Positions 44,368-52,763 of a DNA stretch of 64,000 nucleotides are shown in pieces. This DNA is from JOPF136 sp963773835 (lineage in GTDB: Bacteria > Acidobacteriota > Terriglobia > Acidiferrales > UBA7541): the NCBI GenBank assembly GCA_963773835.1, contig CAVZCQ010000003.1:124001-188000 (forward strand). The letters are read 5' to 3'. The notes under the pieces were generated by a model. The model was given only the letters and a program-made list of their open reading frames with translations, searched no databases and was not told the origin of the DNA. The number at the start of each line of letters is the position of its first letter. The stretch's first letter is position 1. The translations under genes were made by a program, and so were the position numbers.

Positions 44368-46179
44368 TCAACCCTTCCACGCGCGATACTCACAAAGAAT
44401 GCCGGTCTTTGACCGCAGGACTCTATGCAGGAACGCAATAGATGAGATATGTTCGAGAAATGCCTGTGCATCCTCGGCGGGGATAAAGAGATCGGTCGGG
44501 GTGTGCGGTCGAAACAATGATTCGAGATTCCTTTTGGCTGTCTCTCTGGCCTCTTTACGTTTCAGTGTTGTGACAACTTTTTCGATGGCCACTGTCCTTG
44601 CCTCTTGAGAAGCGAACAGAGCGGGCGGCACGCGGGAATGTTCCGTCCTGCGTAAAACAGACTGATTGCCCTCGTGGTCGTCATGCGGTGTGCGTGTCGC
44701 CCTCTCATTCTGTGAGGGCGTGAAAAGTGGAGCCGAGGGAAGTCTTTGCTGCCAGAACCGAAGGCGATTTCTTTTTGTCTCAACGGCAAGGGTATCCTTC
44801 TTCATGCTCACGTCGGTTCGCACATCGGAAAAGAGCTGAAGTTTCTGGTCGTATGTTAGCTCTTCGCCCGTCTCGCCAAGATGGAGCTCCTCGGCTGCCA
44901 CAAAGTCGCAGTAGAGTCTCCGGACTAATTTTGAGCGGGTAACGTAGTCCTCCTGCAGGTCTAGATTAATGCAGAAGCGCTCAAAATCCGAGCAACGTGG
45001 GAAGAGCGGGTGCCACTCCCGGCCCTTGTATCTACCGCTGCGCCAGAAGAGCACTGGCACTGATGTCGCGATCTGGAACGGGAACAGGAACAGTAGTGCT
45101 CGGCCACCGTAGCCAAGGGCATATTCTTCCCGCTTCGATTCATTCCAGCCGGGTCCCACTTTGTCCCGCAGAAGCTCCTTGCCGTATTTTCTGAGGACCT
45201 GCCTCGCTGCTTCGCGCTCCGCGTGGTCAGGGAAGGCATGGCCGATGTCGACCGCCTCGCTACGGTAAGCTGGATCGAGAATCTCTACGTTCAGACGGAG
45301 TCCAGCGGCAGCGGAACGCAACCGGTTAGCACCGTCGTCAGTACCGACCACAGTCGCGAATATGAGCGTTGACCTTTGGAGTTCCTCCTGGAGCACGAGC
45401 GGTAAGGGCTGGACGTGGGTCTCTTCTTCCGGGGTGGTCTGTCCCATCCACTGCTTGAACATCGCGCCGGCTTGAACGCCACGGACCAGGTTGTCATCGA
45501 GGAAGCAGATCGCTGTCTTTCGGCCGACCGATCGTCCTCCAGGGGACTGCAACTCCGTCAAGAAATCGAGCAAAGAACCGGAACGAGGTTCGATCTCTTT
45601 GAGGACAGTACTTGCTATCAGGGACGAGCTGTCTTGAGGATTTCCGAAGACCGCAAAGAAGACCTCATCTTTTCCGAGGCGATTCGCGGCTTTGATAACT
45701 TCGGGGCGTATTTTCTTGGTGAACAGCTCTGCAAAACCGTGAACATTCCAGTAGGACATGGAATCCAGACATCGAGCGATCCAGTAGATGTCCCATGACC
45801 GCTCGAAGTTGTGGAGGAATCGAAGCACGTTCGCTTCCCCGAAGCTCTCAAGCTTCATGGAACCGAAAAACTGTTGGAACCGGCGGGCCTGGGCTTCGAC
45901 CCAACCGGATTCATGAAGCTTGGAGATAAACTCCCCTACACTCAACTGTCCGTTCGGATTATCAGGGCGCGGAATGGCGACATAGTGTCGGGTGCTCGGC
46001 GTATCGGGTGAACCGTCACGCGGATTGAAGCCCGCAGACTGCTGGCCTTCGGACATTACGGGGGGAGCCCTCAAATTCGATGCGGCTTTGTCGAACGGCA
46101 GCGGCAGTTGCCAGCGGTTATAGAGCTTGCGATTTCGGAGGAAGGCTACTCTGGAGGAGGGCTTCGAAGGGAACGCCAT
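44368..46179 (-). CDS. PRTase-CE-like phosphoribosyltransferase-fold protein (putative defence)
   Basis: A 603-residue cytoplasmic protein. Residues 221-240 (KTAICFLDDNLVRGVQAGAM) look like a PRPP-binding DD-loop of a phosphoribosyltransferase, followed by IFATVVGTDDG (273-283). The stretch TSVPVLFWRSGRYKG then EWHPLFPR (372-395) matches, as I remember it, the hallmark of a PRTase-like family (PRTase-CE) named for its place in conflict systems. The N-terminal 180 residues (FGSMKLESFGEANVLRFLHN) and the charged C-terminus are otherwise unrecognised. The partner gene encodes an ImmA/IrrE peptidase 10 bp downstream. I infer a two-component anti-phage or stress module: it may modify nucleotides or proteins using PRPP. 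No search was possible. Confidence 0.68.
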   Translation of the reverse strand: MAFPSKPSSRVAFLRNRKLYNRWQLPLPFDKAASNLRAPPVMSEGQQSAGFNPRDGSPDTPSTRHYVAIPRPDNPNGQLSVGEFISKLHESGWVEAQARRFQQFFGSMKLESFGEANVLRFLHNFERSWDIYWIARCLDSMSYWNVHGFAELFTKKIRPEVIKAANRLGKDEVFFAVFGNPQDSSSLIASTVLKEIEPRSGSLLDFLTELQSPGGRSVGRKTAICFLDDNLVRGVQAGAMFKQWMGQTTPEEETHVQPLPLVLQEELQRSTLIFATVVGTDDGANRLRSAAAGLRLNVEILDPAYRSEAVDIGHAFPDHAEREAARQVLRKYGKELLRDKVGPGWNESKREEYALGYGGRALLFLFPFQIATSVPVLFWRSGRYKGREWHPLFPRCSDFERFCINLDLQEDYVTRSKLVRRLYCDFVAAEELHLGETGEELTYDQKLQLFSDVRTDVSMKKDTLAVETKRNRLRFWQQRLPSAPLFTPSQNERATRTPHDDHEGNQSVLRRTEHSRVPPALFASQEARTVAIEKVVTTLKRKEARETAKRNLESLFRPHTPTDLFIPAEDAQAFLEHISSIAFLHRVLRSKTGILCEYRAWKG

Positions 46180-46602
46180 AGCTTTTCTATATCAAGCCGA
46201 GGGCAGAAATCAAGCGAAATCTTTGCAGGCGAGCGTAAGGCGGCCAGCGGGGCCGGCGCGCGCGCGATGCTCCTCCAGGTAGCGCCCCCGCCGCGTCGAT
46301 GCTGGTTTCGCGCCGGACGGTCGGTCCGAACTCGTTCTGTAGCACGCCGGTTACGACCCGGCGGCGGTTTGGGGTGGTTGTGGCGGAGTACTCCAGGAGC
46401 GCGTGGGCTGGCTTGGCGTACGCGCAGGTCTCAGGTCCAGAAGCGTAACTGCTAGTCGTGCATCGGGTGCCTAAAGGGAGGGCAGCGGTCGCCCGCCTCG
46501 CCTTTCTCGGGGGCGCACCTCTCCGCAAATACCCCCTGACGATTAAGCAAAGGTTGGTTCCGAACTTCAGTGCACTGATGCGGCCTGCGGTACACTTCGG
46601 AA
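46180..46602. other. GC-rich gap between two divergent island loci
   Basis: These 423 bp separate the PRTase-like gene and the putative endonuclease gene. They are GC-richer than the flanking island genes. A 113-codon frame on the minus strand (46187-46528) has no features I can support. The two outward promoters occupy its ends; I see nothing else in it. Confidence 0.5.
46186..46213 (-). promoter_or_regulatory. Promoter of the PRTase-like/ImmA operon
   Basis: On the minus strand, TTGATT (46208-46213) and TATAGA (46186-46191) are 16 bp apart, and the ATG at 46179 follows after 6 bases, so the transcript is probably leaderless. Confidence 0.6.
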
Positions 46603-47490
46603 ATGCCGCGGCCGACAGGTGTACTTGGGGAGCCTTACCACCGACTTCAGGCTCTTGCCGCAGAAGAACTTAGGTCTGGGGCCGTGTCGGACCAGATTCT
46701 CAGACTCACGGTCGTCGCGCTCGATTTTCTGGACGCTGAGTGTGTCCGCGTGGACTTGGTCTCGCGGGTAAAGAGCAAAGAATATTGGGCTTACCACAGG
46801 AAGGGGACCCCGAAGCTCCTCTCGCGCCCGGTCAATGCCCAGCTTTGGGAGCCGGCTCCGAAAAAGATTTCCGCTTGGTGGAATAGGTGGCGGAACAAGG
46901 AAGCGATTTCAGTGAGGGATCTTGCACAGCTCACATACACCGTTGCGGCCGCCTATTGTGTTGCTGTCGACCTGTTTGACCGTGGTAATAAGAAGGGGCC
47001 CGCTAGCTATTTTGAATATTACGTCGGTCATCTCTACGCCGCCGAGATCGGTATCAATCCGACTACTGCGGTAACTATTCCGATCGGCGCGAAGCAGGTC
47101 CGCCTAACCATGGATTTGCTATTTTTCCCACCGAGCGGGGCGAAACTGCATGTACCTGTGAAGATTTCAACTCGGGAACGGGTCGTCCAAGCTTGGGCTC
47201 ATCATCGAATACTGGAGGCTGCTTACGGAAAGGCGGTGTTCAAGGGTCTCCTGACGGTATTTGCCGAGACGAAGCTCGACCTCCAGACCAAGGAGGTCAC
47301 TGAGATTTGCGTGCCGGACCAATGGCTTGCTTATCAAACTCATCTGGCCGTCCTCGACAGGATCTATTACTTCGACCCTCCACAGCGTTACCTCGAGCTG
47401 GCGCAGGAGTTTCCAGTTATCAAGCTCAAGCAGTTTGGTCAATTCTTCGTTGAAAGAGAGGAAGTTCTTCGGGCGCCTGCTCGTGCATAG
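46603..47490 (+). CDS. Putative restriction endonuclease (PD-(D/E)XK-like)
   Basis: A 295-residue protein that I do not recognise as a named family. A possible nuclease core is Glu138 (SYFEYYVGHLYA), Asp171 (RLTMDLLFF) and Lys187 in VPVKISTRERVVQAWAHHRI, with further acids at 192 and 205. The order D-x15-K with KxSxRExxxQ resembles swapped PD-(D/E)XK sites of some type II enzymes. It is convergent with a DNA methyltransferase gene and overlaps it by 65 bp, which fits a restriction-modification pair. A -10 (TACACT, 46591-46596) ends 6 bp before the ATG, suggesting a leaderless transcript. Codon use is less GC-biased than in the flanking housekeeping genes. Confidence 0.55.
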   Translation: MPRPTGVLGEPYHRLQALAAEELRSGAVSDQILRLTVVALDFLDAECVRVDLVSRVKSKEYWAYHRKGTPKLLSRPVNAQLWEPAPKKISAWWNRWRNKEAISVRDLAQLTYTVAAAYCVAVDLFDRGNKKGPASYFEYYVGHLYAAEIGINPTTAVTIPIGAKQVRLTMDLLFFPPSGAKLHVPVKISTRERVVQAWAHHRILEAAYGKAVFKGLLTVFAETKLDLQTKEVTEICVPDQWLAYQTHLAVLDRIYYFDPPQRYLELAQEFPVIKLKQFGQFFVEREEVLRAPARA

Positions 47491-48229
47491 GCAGCGCGGG
47501 TTCTCGTGTCCTCAGACCCTTCCACCGTGTCCTGCCGTTCGATTTTCGAAACACAATGAAATAGGAGTGGTTCTTTTTCGCATGGGCCTGACGGATGACG
47601 CGGCTGACTCCCGGAAGATTCTCGCGTAGCAGAACAAATAGGTCCTCGGCTACGAAACCCATTTTCCCCAACTCATTGATGATCTCGACATGGGTGAGGC
47701 GTTGCTGGTTCGCGCAGACTTCGTCCCCGCACTTGACAATGTAGATGCCCTCTGTACGCAGCACTCGGTGCGCGTCCTTGGCCGCCTTGAAATAAAGGTC
47801 GAGGACGGCCTCATGATATTTTTTGGGGGCGGATTCGTCGTCGCTGGCCTGAAGACTATTGTTTCGATAGTACTCCTCGTAGTTCTGATGATTCTTGTGT
47901 GCGGAGCCGCCAGGCGTGTGCATATAGGGTGGGTCGAAAACTACTGCATCGATGCTTCCATTCTCATAGGGCAACTTAGTAGCGTCGACACCGTGCTTCA
48001 GGTCGGTTGCCTTGAGTTTATACAGACCCCTAGGGACCTTGCGCCAGAACACTCCCTTTCCGTAAGTAGTGTCTGCAACGGCGCTGCCAGGGGCTACGTA
48101 GAGCGACAGGACGTAGGGAAAAAGGTCGTCATTGCAACCTTGGTAGGCGGAAAAGACCAGTTTGTTGGTTGCGATGCCGTTTGGCGACTTGCGTTTAGCC
48201 TTCCTTGCGGAGCAGTTGGCCCCCGCCAT
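47426..48229 (-). CDS. DNA methyltransferase (N6-A or N4-C, DPPY type)
   Basis: A 267-residue SAM-dependent methyltransferase. A motif I-like segment (SAVADTTYGKGVFW) is at about 49-62, and the catalytic DPPY (VVFDPPYMHTPG) is at 99-102. Motif order (I before IV) excludes the beta class. The C-terminal NHSYFIVFRK is typical of phage and restriction-modification methylases. The start is the ATG at 48229 because GGGAGG stands 6 bases upstream; a longer frame to 48352 has no such signal. It overlaps the putative endonuclease gene tail-to-tail and is likely its protective partner. The methylated sequence is unknown. Confidence 0.85.
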   Translation of the reverse strand: MAGANCSARKAKRKSPNGIATNKLVFSAYQGCNDDLFPYVLSLYVAPGSAVADTTYGKGVFWRKVPRGLYKLKATDLKHGVDATKLPYENGSIDAVVFDPPYMHTPGGSAHKNHQNYEEYYRNNSLQASDDESAPKKYHEAVLDLYFKAAKDAHRVLRTEGIYIVKCGDEVCANQQRLTHVEIINELGKMGFVAEDLFVLLRENLPGVSRVIRQAHAKKNHSYFIVFRKSNGRTRWKGLRTREPALPMHEQAPEELPLFQRRIDQTA

Positions 48230-48683
48230 GGGATCCTCCCAAAGGAGATGAACTCTACCCCCGTTCATTGAAAGATTAGCACCCTTCCGACCGGGCGATC
48301 CTGTTGATTGATCCGGACCAGCGAGGCCGTTTCGTTTCTCCCCGACTGACATTATCTAAGGCGCAGCAGCTTAGCATGAACGCTTTGCGTGCAGGCTTCT
48401 TACTGCAACTGGATTGCCATATTGCACGGGTTCAGTCCGGCTGGGTGTGGGCGACGGGGCTAGCCCCGTAAGCTTCCGGCTGTCGCCAATTTGCGGGTCA
48501 GGTGCGTTGACGGCTGGGAAAGAGGACCGGGGGAATAAGAGATCGAGGAGCAGTTAGGTGTCCAGAGCGGGAATGGCATGGGCCAAACTGGGGTCCGTTA
48601 AAGTGGTGCGCCAGCGGCCTCCCCCGCGCGCCCGCTGCTGTACACGCCGGACGCTCACCGCCTTCCGGCAGGTCGGTCCCCAC
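48230..48683. other. Right flank of the island
   Basis: No convincing gene is seen in 454 bp. A perfect 16-bp palindrome ACGGGGCTAGCCCCGT lies at 48454-48469, similar to the REP-like GC hairpin at 26613-26632. GC content rises to the housekeeping level near 48600. No attachment site is evident. Confidence 0.5.
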
Positions 48684-50636
48684 TCATCCCACCCCGAAAA
48701 ATCGTTCCACGTCCGCCAGATCGCGGGTCCGCGTGTAGGGCGGGAGGGATTCGAAGAAGACGGAGCCATAGCGCATCCGCGAGATGCGGTCGTCCAGCAG
48801 CACCAGCACTCCGCGGTCTTTCCGCGAGCGCACCAGGCGGCCGAATCCCTGTTTCAGCGCGAGCACCGCTTCCGGCACCTGATATTCGAGGAACGCGTTG
48901 CGGCCATCCTCGTTCACTGCGCGGACGCGCGCGCTCACCACCGGGTCGCTGGGCACCGCAAACGGCAGCCGGTCGATAATCACGCAGGAGAGCTGCTCGC
49001 CGGGAACGTCCACGCCCTGCCAGAAACTGGCCGTAGCGAACAGCACGGCGTTCGGCGTCTTCCGGAACCTCTCCAGCAGCGCGGGCCGCGGAGCCGTGCC
49101 CTGGAGCAGCGCGGGGTAAGGAATACGCGGGCGCACACGCTCGTAGATTTCCCGCATCTGGTTGTAGCTGGTAAACAGGCAGAAGGCCCGCCCTCGAGTG
49201 ATTTCCAGGATACGCATGATTTCGAGGGCAGCTTTGCTAGTGAATCCCTCCTCCCGCACATCCGGAATGGACTGCGGGATGTAGAAAATGGCCTGGCTCT
49301 CGAAATCGAATTCGGAATCGAGCACCCGCTCGAGCGATTTCTCCACTCCCAGCCGCTGCCGCAAGAAATCGAATTTGCGTCCCACCGCCAGAGTGGCCGA
49401 CGTCAGCACCACGGTATCGAACTGCTCGAACAGGCGCTCGCGCAGGATGCCGCTCACGTCGATCGGCGTCGCCGTCAGGAACACGGCCTTCCCGCGCCGC
49501 TCGTACCAGTAGACGAAGCCCTTTTCTTCGCTTTCGATCAGGAATGCGAGTTCCTCCCGCAATTCCCCTGCGCGCCGCACAATCGCCGTCACGTCGTCGG
49601 GCCGCGAAGGGATGGCGGCGAGTTCGTTCTCCAATCCTTTCAGCGCCTGGACCAGCCCGTCGTACGCCTCGGCGTTGCGTTCGCGGAAGGCTTCACGCTC
49701 CGAAGGCGGAAAATCATACCGGCCCTCCTTTTCCGGAAAGGCCTCGAAAAACGTTCTCGACTTCTCCCGCAGCCGCGCGACCCGCCGGAGCAGGGCCGGC
49801 GAGCCGATTTGCGCGGCGCGCAGCGCCTGCTCCGCGTCGCGTGCCAGCTCGTCAAACCGGTGGCCGGAAGTCTTCCGCCCGAAATAATCGCTGGCCACGT
49901 TCTCGATTTCGTGCGCCTCGTCGAAAATCACGGCGGAATATTCCGGGATGATGCTGCCGAAATCGTCCTGCTTCAGCGCCAAGTCGGCGAAAAACAGCGC
50001 ATGGTTCACGATGATCAGGTCCGCCTCCGCCGCACGCTGCTGCATGCGCGTGATGAAGCAGCGCTCGAAGTCGGAACACTTTTTGCCGGTGCAGGTGTCG
50101 CGGCGCGCGTCGAGGCGGTGCCACAGGTCGGAATCGTCGGGCAGAAATCCCAATTCCACGCGGTCGCCCGTTTCGCTCGAGCGCGCCCAGTCGCGGATCT
50201 GGCTGAACCAGTCGATTTCCTCCAGATTGGCGAGCACCGGCTGGCCCTCTAGCTGCGCCGCCTTCGCCAGGCACAGGAAATTTCCCCGGCCTTTCATCAG
50301 CGCCACTTTCAGATTGGGCGCAAAGTGCTTCTGCACGAACGGCACGTCTTTCTGGAACAGTTGTTCCTGCAGAGCTTTCGTGGCCGTGGAAATCACCACG
50401 CGGCGCCCGCTGCGCAGCGCCGGAATCAGGTAGGCCAGCGTCTTCCCGGTTCCCGTTCCCGCCTCCACGATAGCGTGCCGCTTTTTCGCAAACGCCTCCT
50501 CCACCGCGCGCCCCATTTCCAGTTGTGAGGCGCGGAATTCGTAGCCCGGATGGCATTTTTCCAGCAGGCCGCCCTCGCCGAAAATGTCTTCGAGCGAAAC
50601 TTCGGCCGCAGGCTTCGTGGATGATTTTCTCGTCAT
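48684..50636 (-). CDS. dinG: DinG/XPD-type ATP-dependent DNA helicase
   Basis: A 650-residue superfamily 2, 5'-3' helicase with an iron-sulfur cluster. Walker A is VEAGTGTGKTLAYLIP and the DEAH box is VIFDEAHEIENVAS. Four cysteines in the expected place (GNFLCLA, then TCTGKKCSDFERC) would hold the 4Fe-4S cluster. Motif VI is VLALKQGFGRLVRSRKDRG. It unwinds R-loops and forks during replication stress. Between helicase and YoaA-type assignment I prefer DinG. It is divergent from the archease gene across 118 bp and marks the right border of the island. Confidence 0.93.
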   Translation of the reverse strand: MTRKSSTKPAAEVSLEDIFGEGGLLEKCHPGYEFRASQLEMGRAVEEAFAKKRHAIVEAGTGTGKTLAYLIPALRSGRRVVISTATKALQEQLFQKDVPFVQKHFAPNLKVALMKGRGNFLCLAKAAQLEGQPVLANLEEIDWFSQIRDWARSSETGDRVELGFLPDDSDLWHRLDARRDTCTGKKCSDFERCFITRMQQRAAEADLIIVNHALFFADLALKQDDFGSIIPEYSAVIFDEAHEIENVASDYFGRKTSGHRFDELARDAEQALRAAQIGSPALLRRVARLREKSRTFFEAFPEKEGRYDFPPSEREAFRERNAEAYDGLVQALKGLENELAAIPSRPDDVTAIVRRAGELREELAFLIESEEKGFVYWYERRGKAVFLTATPIDVSGILRERLFEQFDTVVLTSATLAVGRKFDFLRQRLGVEKSLERVLDSEFDFESQAIFYIPQSIPDVREEGFTSKAALEIMRILEITRGRAFCLFTSYNQMREIYERVRPRIPYPALLQGTAPRPALLERFRKTPNAVLFATASFWQGVDVPGEQLSCVIIDRLPFAVPSDPVVSARVRAVNEDGRNAFLEYQVPEAVLALKQGFGRLVRSRKDRGVLVLLDDRISRMRYGSVFFESLPPYTRTRDLADVERFFGVG

Positions 50637-50754
50637 GGAAATGGCAACGAGAGGAAGAAGATACCATACTGGAGATAACGCATCGGGGCATCAGGCCCAA
50701 CCCGCGCTGCGATAACATTCAAGCCATCTGCTGGGCCGCGGCTGAGCGAATCAG

Positions 50755-51162
50755 ATGACGTACAGGATTTTGGAACACACGGCCGATGTCCGCATGCGAG
50801 TCGAGGCGCGGACTCTCGCGGAGTTGTTTGCGGAGGCGCTCGGAGGAATGATGGAGGTGCTGAAACCGGAGCGGAGGAAGGACGCGGCGGAAACCACCCG
50901 CAGGATCCAACTCGACGCCCCTTCGGCCACTCCGCTGCTCGTGGATTTTCTGAGTGAAGCGCTGTGGCTGGCGCATACGCACCGGGAGGCGTTCGTGGGA
51001 GTTGCGTTTGAGGCGATTTCGGAAACGCGGGTGGAGGCCGTGCTGCGCGGCGTTCCCGCTGAATCCTTCGGCGAAGACATAAAAGCGGTGACGTATCATG
51101 AGGCGGAAATCCGGCAGAACGCGGCGGGAAATCTGGAGACGGTGCTGGTGTTCGACATTTAG
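50755..51162 (+). CDS. Archease
   Basis: A 135-residue archease-fold protein that helps the RNA ligase RtcB turn over by promoting its guanylation. The family pattern is visible at the N-terminus (YRILEHTADVRMRVEARTLAELFAEAL, Asp11 as metal ligand), in LLVDFLSEALWL and at the C-terminus (IKAVTYHEAEI). It precedes rtcB by 11 bp, so both are almost surely cotranscribed. Confidence 0.92.
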   Translation: MTYRILEHTADVRMRVEARTLAELFAEALGGMMEVLKPERRKDAAETTRRIQLDAPSATPLLVDFLSEALWLAHTHREAFVGVAFEAISETRVEAVLRGVPAESFGEDIKAVTYHEAEIRQNAAGNLETVLVFDI

Positions 51163-51173
51163 AAGGGCGCGGA

Positions 51174-52580
51174 ATGTTTTCCAAATCCAAGATGACGAAA
51201 ATCGAGGACTGGCTCTGGGAGATTCCCCGGACCTATCGCGACGACATGCGCGTGCCCGCGCGCGTCTATGCCTCGTCCCGCATGCTGGACCAGATCGCCA
51301 CGGACCGTTCGCTCGAACAGCTCGTCAATGTGGCCACGCTGCCGGGCATCTCCGGCTACGCGCTCTCCATGCCGGACATCCATGAAGGCTACGGCTTTCC
51401 GGTGGGCGGCGTCGCGGCGTTCGACGCGGAAGATGGAGTGATTTCGCCCGGCGGCATCGGCTACGACATCAACTGCGGCGTGCGGCTGCTCGCCGCGGAC
51501 GTGCCGCTCTGCGCCATCCAGTCGCATCTCGCGGAACTGGGCCGCGCCCTCTACCGCGAGGTGCCCTCCGGCGTGGGCCGCGGCGGCCGGCTGACCATGA
51601 AGGATGAGGACCTGGACGCGGTTCTCGAAGGCGGCGCGCGCCGCCTCGTGGAGATGGGCTATGGCGAGGATGGCGATCTCCAGCGCATCGAGTCGCAGGG
51701 AACGCTTCCGCAGGCTGCTGCGGATCTGGTCTCGCCGCACGCCAAGGCTCGCGGCCGCGACCAGCTCGGCACCATGGGCGCGGGAAACCATTTCGTCGAA
51801 GTGGGCGTGGTGGAGACGATTTATGACCCGGCGGAAGCGGAACGCCTCGGGCTGCGGCTGGATCAGGTGACCGTCCTGATTCATACCGGCTCGCGCGGCC
51901 TGGGCCATCAGGTGGCCACCGACTACATCCGCGAAATGGGCCGCGCCATGCCGCGTTACGGCATCAAGCTTCCGGACCCGCAACTGGCCTGCACCCCGCT
52001 CAGTTCGCCCGAAGGACAGAAATATTTTCAGGCCATGTCCGCGGGCGCGAATTTTGCGTGGGCCAATCGCCAGCTCATCACCTGGGAAGTGCGCCAGGCG
52101 TGGCAGCAGGTTCTCGGCGCGGCGGGGGGAACGCTGCGGCTGGTCTATGACGTGGCGCACAACATCGCGAAAATCGAAGAGTACCGTGTTGGCCCGGCGT
52201 CGAAGCGCATGGTGATTCACCGCAAAGGCGCCACGCGGTCGTTTCCCGACCAGCCCGTGCTCGTTCCGGGCAGTATGGGCACGCGGTCGTATCTGCTGGT
52301 CGGGCAGGAAAAGGCGATGCTCGAAACTTTCGGCTCCAGTTGCCACGGCGCAGGACGCCGCATGTCGCGCACGCGTGCGAAAAAGGAAGTGCAGGGCGCG
52401 GAGCTGAAGCAGAGGCTCGAGGCCCAGGGCATCAACGTCAATGTGGGCAAACTCTCCGCGCTGGCGGAAGAAGCGCCGGAAGCCTACAAGGACGTGGATG
52501 AAGTGGTGGACGTAATCCACCGCGCCGGCATCGCGAAAAAAGTGGCGCACTTCCGGCCCGTGGCCGTGATTAAGGGATAG
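51174..52580 (+). CDS. rtcB: RNA-splicing ligase RtcB (3'-phosphate)
   Basis: A 468-residue GTP- and manganese-dependent ligase that joins RNA 2',3'-cyclic phosphate or 3'-phosphate to 5'-OH ends. The metal-binding cysteine is Cys101 in GGIGYDINCGVR. Further site motifs are MGAGNHFVEVG, HTGSRGLGHQVA, VYDVAHNIAK and the guanylated His391 in SSCHGAGRRMSR. In bacteria it repairs RNA cut by stress nucleases. The ATG at 51174 has AAGGG upstream; the ATG at 51192 is an alternative. It has archease as operon partner, but no RtcR regulator or RtcA cyclase nearby. Confidence 0.96.
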   Translation: MFSKSKMTKIEDWLWEIPRTYRDDMRVPARVYASSRMLDQIATDRSLEQLVNVATLPGISGYALSMPDIHEGYGFPVGGVAAFDAEDGVISPGGIGYDINCGVRLLAADVPLCAIQSHLAELGRALYREVPSGVGRGGRLTMKDEDLDAVLEGGARRLVEMGYGEDGDLQRIESQGTLPQAAADLVSPHAKARGRDQLGTMGAGNHFVEVGVVETIYDPAEAERLGLRLDQVTVLIHTGSRGLGHQVATDYIREMGRAMPRYGIKLPDPQLACTPLSSPEGQKYFQAMSAGANFAWANRQLITWEVRQAWQQVLGAAGGTLRLVYDVAHNIAKIEEYRVGPASKRMVIHRKGATRSFPDQPVLVPGSMGTRSYLLVGQEKAMLETFGSSCHGAGRRMSRTRAKKEVQGAELKQRLEAQGINVNVGKLSALAEEAPEAYKDVDEVVDVIHRAGIAKKVAHFRPVAVIKG

Positions 52581-52763
52581 AACACCCCGCGTTGACGAGC
52601 TAGGCTGTACGAGGGGAAAACTGTTACCCCCCCATAGCGGGTACTCCCGCGCTGCCCGGGAAGGCGGGCCCGACCGCAAGTGGGCCTGGCTGGCAAATTC
52701 GTTGTGTCGAGGTCTGGAGATGTTCACAGCGCGCAAGTTACAGATGTAAATCGGAAATTCCAG

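Noticed and set aside
46187..46528. 113-codon minus-strand frame in the island spacer
   Set aside because: No start signal and no recognisable features; it overlaps the PRTase-like promoter.
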